Shown here: in pieces, positions 13,201-20,840 of the stretch
Position numbering within the stretch: position 1 is the stretch's first letter
Layout: each line of letters starts with the position of its first letter
Source: Daucus carota subsp. sativus
Lineage: Eukaryota > Streptophyta > Magnoliopsida > Apiales > Apiaceae
NCBI RefSeq assembly: GCF_001625215.2
Contig: NC_030381.2
Span: forward strand, 1,823,131 to 1,887,130
Direction of reading: 5' to 3'
Length of the DNA stretch: 64,000 nt
Translations under genes and position numbers: made by a program
The notes under the pieces: model-generated
What the model was told of the DNA's origin: nothing
Databases searched by the model: none
Seen by the model: the letters and a program-made list of their open reading frames with translations, nothing else

Positions 13201-13378
13201 TTTTAGGACTCGGAGATTTCTGTTCTTCTTCTTCTTCGTCGATTAGTTTCATTTGCTTACGCTTTCGCTTGCTCCGGCGGTGATCGTCGTCGGAGTGCGG
13301 CGCCGGAGACGGAGGCTTCGCCGGAGCGTCGTCCTCGTCGTCGCTCATCGCGACTTGCGCGAATCGCCGGTTGCGCAT
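4275..13378 (-). CDS. AIPP3: BAH domain and TFIIS-like protein, AIPP3/BDT1-like (8 coding exons)
   Basis: Coding exons on the minus strand are 13378-13025, 10569-10507, 8001-7249, 7098-6964, 6423-6340, 5840-5781, 4930-4844 and 4556-4275. Every junction reads GT-AG and every exon is a whole number of codons, giving 605 residues plus stop. Residues 1-105 are acidic and Lys-rich with nuclear-localisation-like runs. A BAH domain follows (about 105-270), including GQWFYRPEEAEKKGGG near 153-168 and DTRELFYSFHRDEV. The C-terminal half resembles the TFIIS central region and ends in a zinc-ribbon-like pair: CKRC at 489-492 and CHAC at 515-518. In Arabidopsis, AIPP3/BDT1 is an H3K27me3-binding BAH protein that acts with PHD proteins and the phosphatase CPL2 in transcriptional repression, and is linked to the ASI1-EDM2 pathway. 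Function here is inferred by similarity. Introns 1 and 2 are about 2.5 kb each and filled with transposons. Confidence 0.88.
5042..5703. mobile_element. 662-bp foldback Mutator-like MITE
   Basis: Two arms of about 130-150 bp are near-perfect inverted copies. The left begins GAGCTTATTGCACTTTGTAA and the right ends TTACAAAGTGTAATAAGCTC; both contain CCCCACACTTTG, CGTGACAGTTTGTAACCC and CACATCCGTTAAAAACA blocks. The flanks are a perfect 9-bp direct repeat, TTAATTGTA, at 5033-5041 and 5704-5712. A 9-bp duplication with long inverted arms points to the Mutator superfamily. The element sits in intron 6 of the AIPP3-like gene and its transcript would fold into a long hairpin. Confidence 0.88.
8110..8586. 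mobile_element. Degenerate inverted-repeat MITE with CCTGTTTG-type ends
   Basis: The left part (GAGCCCATTTGGCCGAGCTTAA) is loosely the reverse complement of the right part (CCGGCTTAAAGCCCAGACAAACAGG). Multiple GACTTA/TAAGTC and CTTAAAGTCAG blocks run in both orientations between them. This is the usual look of an old foldback MITE in an intron. Ends are approximate and no target duplication is claimed. Confidence 0.45.
8208..8282 (+). repeat. Small poly(A)-tailed retroposed insert with about 18-bp target duplication
   Basis: The 18-bp block AAAATGTCTGTTTGGATA occurs at 8190-8207 and again at 8283-8300. The roughly 75 bp between them end in a run of A residues. An insert ending in poly(A) and bounded by a long direct repeat is the signature of LINE-machinery retroposition. 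The inserted RNA is not recognised. The insert lies inside the older MITE at 8110-8586. Confidence 0.6.
9665..10481. mobile_element. 817-bp non-autonomous hAT-like element
   Basis: The termini are GGGCTGTCAAA on the left and TTTGACAGCCC on the right, an 11-bp perfect inverted repeat. The flanks are TACATTTA (9657-9664) and TACATTTT (10482-10489), an 8-bp target duplication with one mismatch, as expected of hAT transposons. Both subterminal regions are dense arrays of ATCCG/CGGAT units in opposing orientation, which in hAT elements commonly serve as transposase-binding sites. There is no transposase frame. The middle (about 9950-10150) is unrelated sequence of unknown origin. It lies in intron 2 of the AIPP3-like gene. 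Confidence 0.82.
10971..11335. mobile_element. Stowaway-type MITE, left end and body, interrupted by another MITE
   Basis: This begins CTCCCTCCGTCCCATGGAG and contains the internal GTGGGTAAAGTGGTGGGACC motifs seen in the Stowaway copy at 3363. The matching right end is not present in place. Instead a second inverted-repeat element (about 11140-11323) and a further Stowaway (from 11336) follow. It lies in intron 1 of the AIPP3-like gene. Confidence 0.6.
11140..11323. mobile_element. Small MITE with GTGTGCCC/GGGCACAC ends nested in a Stowaway
   Basis: The left arm runs TTTCTAATATGTACCCAAGG, then GCACACAATAAGCACC and CTCATGAAAATG. The right arm is its reverse complement with a few changes (CATTCTCATGAAAGTTAGTG, ATTGTGTGCCTATGGG, TAGAAAA). 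The arms are about 45-50 bp. The superfamily is uncertain because no target duplication could be fixed. Confidence 0.6.
11336..11647. mobile_element. Stowaway-type MITE, complete
   Basis: It begins CTCCCTCCGTCCC and ends GGGACGGAGGGAG, with TA on both sides. Length is 312 bp. It lies directly next to the interrupted Stowaway at 10971. About 100 bp on its right (about 11655-11760) resemble the interior of yet another Stowaway, so this intron collected several family members side by side. Confidence 0.85.
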
Positions 13379-13557
13379 TTTTGTGATCGGTGATTGAGTG
13401 TGGAGGTTGAATTAGGGTTTTTGGGATTTTTGGGAATTTTTAGTGTGTGTGTGTTTTATTTTCTTTTATTGCATTTTTTTCATGAATTTTTTTCATGAAT
13501 GTGTGTAATGAAAACAAATAGTAATTCTTTATTTAATTAAACTTCTATAATGTTATA

Positions 13558-13736
13558 CTCCCTATCAGTTTTGACTTTTTACGCGTAATTTGAGTTATAA
13601 AAATAATATGCTTCTACATATTGTTAAATTTTTATTCAAAAAAAAATTTTGAAAAATAATATGTAGATTTATGTTTTTTTATACTTTAAATTACGTGTAA
13701 AAAATCAAAGCGCCTCTTATTATGAAGCAGAAGGAG
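13558..13736. mobile_element. Stowaway-like MITE upstream of the AIPP3-like gene
   Basis: The left end is CTCCCTATCAGTTTTGACTT and the right end reads as its diverged reverse complement (AAAATCAAAGCG, then GAAGGAG), flanked by TA on both sides. Both arms contain the ACGCGTAAT/ATTACGTGT block. It lies about 180 bp upstream of the AIPP3-like start codon, so it may sit in or next to that gene's promoter. Confidence 0.65.
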
Positions 13737-15095
13737 TATCATATATGATGCATATATTATCATATTCTTTTTCTTAAAAATAAATTTGGTTATGAAGCTT
13801 GATCAACTGGAAATATGCGGGATATTTTAACGTTTATCTAATATAAATTTACATAAATATAAATATAAGTGGAGTTCTGTGGGTATCCATTACATTTGAG
13901 AATTTGGAATCCCTTAGATCCACCGTTAAATTAGAAACAGATCCTGCGGTCAAGATTTAAAGAATAATAAAATACAATTTACAAATTTCACCCAATATTA
14001 AACTTGGCTTCCGCGCACGTTTCTTCAGAGTCGTATCCCGCATTCTCCGGTGACAGATACAAGAGCGGCCGTTACCAAGAAGCCCTTATTTTTCGCAATG
14101 ATTGACCATAATCAATCACCTTCTGCTTGTGGGTGTGCAGGACGAATTAATATTGTGGGGAAATGAGTTTGGGTATGCCTGCTTTCTCATCATTTTGTCC
14201 TTCAATCGCCTTGTATGTCGGTTTTCTCGCCACTCAATTGCAGGAATTTATGAACCCATGCAGCACGCTTCAGTGGGTTGTCCTGCACTTGATGGCTTTA
14301 ATTCGTAGATCCCCTCTTTTTTTTGGGGGCATTTAAGTTTGTATGTGTTTTAAGTCGGCAATGCAACTAAATTTCAGTAGATTGTAATCTTTAGGACTAA
14401 TTAGTGTTTCCGGTGAATTTGGGTCTTAAGCTGTGTTTTTTATTCTTAAAATTTAAAATGCAAATTGGTGTTTTGTTCTGCACTTGGTAATTGTTTTGTT
14501 ATTGAGTTATGTATGCCCTCTGGAAATTTCTTTTGATGTTCTGCATTTTGATGATGCGAGCAAACAGTTTGATGATATTCCCCACACACGGAAACTCTTC
14601 TAAAATTGAGAAAATCTGTCCTGCAAGCTTGTAATATGCCATTTTAAATATCTAATGGGTTGTATTACGGTTGTGGTTTAAATATCTAGAGGAACTCTGT
14701 ATGTTTTGTGTGGATATTTGGTACATTGTGAACCTCCATTTGTAGCATACATGTTATTTTTTTTTAACTTGAGTGCTGCAGTAAGACATCGCAGAACATT
14801 TGTTTATAGTTTGGAGCTTTGGTTTTTTTATTGTTTTTTTTTTTCTGTTTGGTAAAAGTCTACTAGCTATGTCATGCCTTTCTATGTTGCCGAAGTAGAT
14901 TTTGGTGATGTTATTGTGACTTTGTACAGCTAATGTGAGAGAGACATGATCATGAAATTCAACTTTAATTGTTTGAATATAATATTAGTGTTTGAAAAGC
15001 CTTTACTAATGCTAGTATTTTTGTTAATTTTGCACGAAGTTAGGTGTTCTTTACGTGTCTTGCTAAGTGTATAATACTCTACCTCATTTGCTTAG
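13737..15095. other. Unassigned DNA between the AIPP3-like gene and a small reading frame
   Basis: From about 13990 to 14310 the base composition becomes gene-like (higher GC, CCGGTGACAG and GGCCGTTACC blocks). A short plus-strand frame ends GCPALDGFNS followed by a stop at 14306-14308. It resembles no family I recognise. The rest is T-rich and intron-like, with a possible TTGCTTAG acceptor at about 15088-15095. This could be the first exon and intron of a plus-strand transcript that continues in the next entry. Confidence 0.3.
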
Positions 15096-15121
15096 GTCGA
15101 AGAAGAAGCAGTAGCCCGTAA

Positions 15122-15451
15122 GTATACAACTGGACTAAGAAGAAACCTGAATACATAAGTATTGATGACAGCGGCTATAGTTCCAGGCCTGCCGAAATTT
15201 TTTCCGGCGGTACTTTGCTTAAGAAAAAGGTACGTGGAAGCGTGTTCAGCAAGTCCCAAGTGGAGGTGTCGAGACAATTGCCTAGATTGGACACACGTAG
15301 TGAAAGGATGGATGTAGATAGGATGCATTCGAACGTTCTTGATGAAGAAGACGATGAGTTTGTCACTCCTCGAGAGCGCTTTGATAGCTCTGGGAAGAAG
15401 ACTGCAAGACGACCACATAACCGAAAGGACAGTACAAAAATTACACGGTGA
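15122..15451 (+). other. Unrecognised open frame, possible exon or captured gene fragment
   Basis: A plus-strand frame of 109 codons runs from just after a TAA (15119-15121) to a TGA at 15449-15451, with the first in-frame ATG late (15308). It contains KKKPEYISIDDSGYSS, RPAEIFSGGTLLKKKV and LDEEDDEFVTPRERFDSS. The composition is protein-like (mixed charged residues, no low-complexity artefact), unlike the shadow frames around it. It is preceded by a splice-acceptor-like TTGCTTAG and contains a perfect donor-like CCCGTAAGT at 15115-15123. I do not recognise the family. It may be a terminal exon of a small gene or a fragment carried by a transposon. Confidence 0.35.
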
Positions 15452-16051
15452 ACCACGCAACCATCAAAACAAAGTACTGCAAATTCGACAGAAGCACTTA
15501 ATCATATGTGCAGAACACAACGAAAGACGCATAATAAAATATGCAGAACGAAAAACAACCATTACGTTGTAATAATGCAAACAAATCCTGCACAAAAACT
15601 AAGGCACATGATAGCTTGTAGTACAGGATTTAAAATGAACAAAAGATGCTGTAAAAAATCCGCAAAACTTACTTGATTCGGCCTTCTTACTAGACATTAG
15701 ACACTTGTTATAAAGAAAAACACAGATGATCCAAGTATTATAGATATTGCCTCCTGATTATGAAAATACGAATAGGAGAAAACGAAAGGAAAAAAATGGT
15801 TTGAGCAGTGCAGGACCTTCTTCTACGAACTCTCATGGAAACAGTCACAGGCAGTTGTAACTGCCGCATGACATAAGGAGCACGTGACATTTACTCTAAA
15901 AATGCACAGGCTGGTGTTTAAAAAATATAAAACTAACAAATAAAAGATTACATCAAAAAACATAACAGCCATTGGATTAAAACAAATTGGATGGCCTGGA
16001 TTGGGACTCCAAGACTCCAAAAATATATAGAACTCCATATAACTTTTGTCA
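15452..16051. other. Intergenic DNA, nothing recognised
   Basis: AT-rich sequence with no credible coding frame between the unrecognised frame and the first TA-bounded element. No RNA gene or inverted repeat was noticed. Confidence 0.4.
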
Positions 16052-16066
16052 ATATATATATATATA

Positions 16067-16752
16067 GGCTCATGATCAAATAGAAACCACTTTTAAAATA
16101 AAAACTAGAAACCAATACAAGTTAGTGATATCCTCAGTACAATTTAGTGATATTCTCTTTACGATTTAGTGATATGTGTTGCACGAATTAGTGAAAACTT
16201 GCGGAAACTGCCCAGAATTTCTGAATCTGTTCTAGTTGCCGATTCAGGTGGTGGTTGCGGTGGTGGAGATAATGGAGGTGAAGGTGGAGATGGAGGTGGT
16301 GGACATGGAAGGAGCCTTTAGCTTTGTCCGGCAGATTTTTGGCAAAGATCTGGAATTTAAATCGGTATTAAGCTAGATATACGGTATTGTAGGTGAGGAA
16401 GACCGAGGTGGAGGTGAGGACGAAGGTGGAGGTGGAGGTGGAGGTGGAGGTGGGGGTGGAATGGAAGGGGCGGTGGAGGCCGGAGGGGGGTTGGATTTGG
16501 TGGTGATATAAATAATGGAGGCCGACATGGAGGTGGTGGCTATGGAGGGTCGGGCGGCATGGAGGTGGAGAGAGTAGCAGAGACTTGGCGAGGGTGGTAG
16601 GGTGAAGCTGCCGGAAGTGGGGTGGAGGGTTGGTGGGTTGGAGAAGAAGAAGGCAGAAAATGGGGTTGTTTGAGAATTTAGTGATATTCTCTTAGAAATT
16701 TAGTGATAGTTTCTAGTTTCTAGAATAAGGAGGTTTCTATTGGAGTAAAGCT
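16067..16752. mobile_element. TA-run-bounded inverted-repeat element carrying a GGTGGA minisatellite
   Basis: The element is bounded by (TA)n on both sides. Its ends are GGCTCATGATCAAATAGAAACC and the inverse of GAGCTTTACTCCAATAGAAACC. Subterminal TTTAGTGATATTCTC blocks recur near both ends. The middle (about 16225-16640) is a G-rich GGTGGAGGTGG minisatellite-like stretch, unlike anything around it and perhaps captured from a glycine-rich protein gene. No transposase was found. Confidence 0.55.
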
Positions 16753-16772
16753 CTATATATATATATATATAT

Positions 16773-17239
16773 GGGAGGGTTCTGGTACAAACTTACAAAC
16801 TTACAAACTTTTTTTGTTCAACACATATATAACTTGAGTTCAACATTTTTTAAGATATTTTGTTGAACATCGATCAAAATTGTGTTGGAGAAGTACATAA
16901 ACCAATTTTTCAATGTAAAAACTAAGCTAAACCTATTATATAACCAATATTTATATTTCTAGACCCTACCCAAACCCAGAGGTATAATTTAAGCATCTCT
17001 ATATATGTATTCAACACAATGATAACTAATGTTCTACACCTAATGTTGAACCTCAGTTACAAATGTGTTGAATGCACGATTTATCAATGCGTTATTTTTA
17101 AAATTGTGACGTTTTTTCAATAATTTTGAACATAAATACTTTCTATAACTAAGGATTAACAGGCTGGGAGAATAAAAAAAATTCAAAAAAAAAGTTTGTA
17201 AGTTTGTAACTTAAAAAAGTTTTTATTTGATCATGTCCC
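16773..17239. mobile_element. TA-run-bounded inverted-repeat element
   Basis: The left end reads GGGAGGGTTCTGG followed by repeated ACAAACTTACAAACTT. The right end reads AAGTTTGTAAGTTTGTAACTT then TTTGATCATGTCCC, its diverged reverse complement. Both ends abut (TA)n. Internally TTCAACA/TGTTGAA blocks recur. The element is non-coding and 467 bp long. Confidence 0.6.
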
Positions 17240-17251
17240 TATATATATATA

Positions 17252-17438
17252 GTTAAGTTTTATGTAGACCACTTTTATTGGAGACCGTGGAGACCACTTA
17301 TGTCCGGCAAGTAAAATATTGCAAACCGAATAGTTTTGCGAATCATGTTGTACAAAATCATTATTTCATTTAGAATCTTGAATATCATATACGTTTTTTA
17401 TATTGAACATTACAAAATGTTTTATTCTGGGAAATATG

Positions 17439-17440
<2 letters not shown>
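17252..17440. mobile_element. Partial TA-bounded element related to the one at 17492
   Basis: The left end (GTTAAGTTTTATGTAGACC, then TTGGAGACCGTGGAGACC) resembles the ends of the next element, but no inverse right end is present before the TA run. It is probably a truncated family member. Confidence 0.35.

Positions 17441-17441
<1 letters not shown>

Positions 17442-17491
<50 letters not shown>
17442..17491. repeat. (TA)n microsatellite, 50 bp
   Basis: An uninterrupted TA dinucleotide run that separates two inverted-repeat elements. Confidence 0.95.
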
Positions 17492-17493
<2 letters not shown>

Positions 17494-18161
17494 TTTAAGT
17501 TCCTTGGAGACCGTTTATATTTGGAGTATTGGAGTCCTCCATCTAGACCGTCCATCTTTTTCTGATCTAACGGCTGAGGAATGGATAGATCATTAAAATT
17601 GTTACTCACTTGCAAGCAATCTTCGTGCAGGGCGGTTTATCCGTAAAGAGCCAGGCTTTCAACATGGATTTTGTTCCCTTGTTCAGTGCGCGTAATTGTC
17701 CTTCAATGTATTTCAAAATTGTTTCATTATTTTTTTATCATCTCTCCCAAACTCAAATGTTCTATTGTTCTGCAATTAATGAATCAAGAGGAACCTTAAA
17801 CCAAAATCAAGATAAGTCAATATCAGTATTGTATAAGCAAACACATGTGGGTGACAAGACTTTACCACTCTCATCGTATGAATTCAATGAAACCACTTAT
17901 CTCCACTTTGCTGCTTTCATGATGGCGTCCCCAAGATAATTTTAATTTGTAACTGCCCAGATTGGTCGAGTGATGTGCAGGACAATATTGCTCTTGCTCT
18001 TCTTTTTACGGGTACATAACACTGTCTCCCAAATTCTAAGCCGTTTAATAAATATTGTAATTATTCACAATTTTTAATCTTAATTGTCCTTTGTGTTGTA
18101 GATCTAACGGTCTAGATTTGGGTCTTCAAAGACTCCAATTATGTGGGTCTCCAAGGAACCC

Positions 18162-18164
<3 letters not shown>
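17492..18164. mobile_element. TA-run-bounded inverted-repeat element, 673 bp
   Basis: The left end is GGTTTAAGTTCCTTGGAGACC followed by TTGGAGTATTGGAGTCC, TCTAGACCGT and GATCTAACGG. The right end reads as the diverged inverse: CTAACGGTCTAGATTTGGG, AAGACTCCAATT, GGGTCTCCAAGGAACCC. The arms are therefore about 70-100 bp. Both ends lie in (TA)n. The 109-codon plus-strand frame inside (17610-17939) resembles no protein I know. Confidence 0.65.

Positions 18165-18236
<72 letters not shown>
18165..18236. repeat. (TA)n microsatellite, about 72 bp
   Basis: A pure TA run between the element ending at 18164 and the larger element starting at 18237. Confidence 0.95.
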
Positions 18237-18240
<4 letters not shown>

Positions 18241-19480
18241 GGCATTCTAGAGAGGGCTCCTTATATGAAGTTATATAGTACACCACCATCTGAACCGTTG
18301 ATCTATTAAATATAAAATGAGCGGCTGTGATTAAAGATGTTTTATTTAGTTGTAATATACTTAAAACTTAAAAACTGTTCTGACCTATATACACACATTA
18401 CAATACACACATTCCAGGGACCGAGATACACAACAACTAAGATAAAACTGAGCTTGCAATACGAAATCGAGCTTTGTTTAAGAGCAGATCGAAGATTTGC
18501 AACATAAAATCGAAGTGATTAGAATCTAATCGAGCAAAATCTATTCTATTTTGGTTGGACAAAGTTCTAAACTAGAACATTTCGATTTGTATTTATAACA
18601 TTCTTTGTTCATTTTGTTTGTTTCAGATTGTTTGGAGAAGCAATAATAGCTTGAAGATGCACCGGCAAATAGGTAAAATATGAATTTACATTTGTCTTTT
18701 TTTTTCGGGACAAGCCTGTTCTATAATAGAATATATATATCCTTTAATGCTATTCCAAGCATGCATATTCTATAACAGAAGAAATTTTGTTTATATTTAA
18801 AAGTAAATTACAATAGATTTTATACAATAAATTCATTGTTAATCTTGTTCTACAGTGGAATAAATTCATTGCTTATACAATAGAGTATTTTTACTCCTGC
18901 AGTAGCATATATTACAATTTTATCAAATTTGTTCTATATTAGAATAAATTGATTTATACAATAAAGTATTTTTGCTTCTACAGTTGAATATATTACCAAT
19001 ATATCAAATTTGTTCTACGGTAGAATAAATCATTGTTTATACTAGAGAGCAGATTAAATGTGTAATATGACTTTATACTTACGTTCAACAATAAAATATT
19101 TTTGTTTAAAGTAGAGAGCAAATTACAAGTATTGTAATTTTATAGATTACAATACTTTATTGATTGATATTTTGAATTGATTCTGCCATAGAGTAATGTT
19201 TTACAAATTGCAGTTTCATATTAGAATCAATTTTATGTTCAGTTTTAAAATCACTTTATACTATAGAAAAATATTTCATAGATACAAGGCATTGTCTATA
19301 ATTATTTTGTGAATTTATATACACCATAGAGATAAGTTCTTATAGTTGAATCGTTTCAATAGTAAATAGCCAACCCATTTCCCTCAACCCTCAATACACT
19401 ACCTGTGTTGATATAATACAAGGTCAGAAATATGGGATAGATTTAATCTATGCAAGGAAATTTTACTATGGAATACATGT

Positions 19481-19592
19481 TTTTTTTTACGTAGGAACCC
19501 GCAGCCGCTACCCTTTGGGTGCGCACTAGGTAAACCCACGAGCTCACGCAATAGCCTGCAAACTACGTGAACCAAGGTAAACCGCACCTAAG
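19481..19592 (-). mobile_element. SINE-like element, probably 5'-truncated (Au type)
   Basis: Read on the minus strand it ends GTTTACCTAGTGCGCACCC, then GGGTAGCGGCTGCGGGTTCC and a T-stretch complement that acts as a short poly(A) tail (TTTTTTTTT at 19480-19489 on plus). GTGCGCACCC...GGTAGCGGCTGCGGGTT closely resembles the 3' half of the plant Au SINE. No A box or clear target duplication was seen, so the 5' end appears missing. Confidence 0.55.
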
Positions 19593-19994
19593 CACGACTT
19601 ACTATTCATTTTGTCGATTAAAATTTTGAATTGATTGTCCAATAGAGTACTATATTACATATTACAACTCCATATTAAAATCAAATTTATATTCTGTTTT
19701 AAAATCATTTTATGTTATAGAAATAATTTGTATAAAAATAAGGAATTGTCTAGAATTATTTGTTTGGTTGATTAATATATTTTCTTGACTAACTTTATCT
19801 AATGATGGTAGGTACAAGATCAAGAGTAAAGAAATATAAATTCAAAAGTTCAGGATCCATAGATTATGGAAGTAGAGAATGAGAAATACGCAACATTTAG
19901 AGGTAATATTTTCTTGCCCTTGGATAACCACTGCAAAGGATTTATCACACTATCTATATTTTACTACGAGAATAATTTTTTTCCCAATGAGAAG

Positions 19995-20321
19995 CTAATG
20001 TACTTGTTTTCGAGCATTTCGAATGCAGATGAATGGGCAACAAGAGGGGGACTGGAGAAGACAGATTGGAATAAAGCACCATTCGTGTCGACATACAAGG
20101 AATTTAACGTCGAAGGATGCTAGTGGGAAGACCCTTACCCTGCCTGTGTATCGACTACAACAAAGAACTGGTGGGATCAATATGAATCTTGACATCTTAC
20201 CAAGGACCAGAAGACTGATTTTGCTTTGGTTGAGATAAACTTTGTTATTTATGATTACTGCAAGGACACAAAAAGGTTCCCAACCTTGCTTGAGGAGTGT
20301 TCATTGAGTCCATGGGATTAG
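19995..20321 (+). pseudogene. XTH (xyloglucan endotransglucosylase/hydrolase) fragment
   Basis: One frame reads through the family-typical stretch [20 protein letters not shown], then [15 protein letters not shown] and NVEGC, a stop, then WEDPYPACVSTTTKNWWDQY, a second stop, then VIYDYCKDTKRFPTL, EECSLSPWD and the terminal TAG. This is the C-terminal half of an XTH, a cell-wall enzyme that cuts and rejoins xyloglucan. The catalytic ExDxE region, normally upstream, is absent. Two internal stops (TAG at about 20121-20123, in the position of a Gln codon; TGA at 20188-20190, in the position of a Trp codon) make it non-functional. It lies inside the DNA element starting at 18237, so it is most simply a captured fragment. 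Confidence 0.82.
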
Positions 20322-20840
20322 TGATCAAGACAGATCACTGATTTATCCGTCATCCTGTGTTTCAGAGAAGTATATGAAGAGGCATATGTTATATTCTTTT
20401 GGAGATTGTATGCAAACTAAATTTATTTGTTCGGGTTTATATCCAATAAGTATATGATAAAAACATTTATAACTAACATTTAATCAAAAATAAATGCAAC
20501 TGGAAAAACAAGACATGAACTTGTGCAGTAAAATATTAATATATTACACAAACATGATGGTAACAGGTCCATGACCCTTAAAGGTTCCACATGGTATGTC
20601 ATTGTTATATAGTGCCTTATAACAAGTTAACAACACTGAATGTTTTACATTTAGACACTTGTACATTAGACACTGAAAAATGCAAAACAAATCCAGGACA
20701 CTCCACAGTACTAGTACTAGACCACTAGTTTCAATATATCGATATTATAAGTATATATCGGGTAGAACGCTCAGATGTAGACACTGAGAAGTTGCAACGT
20801 CGGGCAGATTGATATGCTGCCACCACTACAACTTAAAAAC

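Noticed and set aside
16225-16640. GGTGGAGGTGG stretch considered as a glycine-rich protein gene
   Set aside because: No sustained frame with start and stop or splice sites; it lies inside a TA-bounded transposable element.
17610-17939. 109-codon plus-strand frame starting MQAIFVQGGLSVKSQ
   Set aside because: No recognisable similarity, inside an inverted-repeat element, and no leader or splice context.
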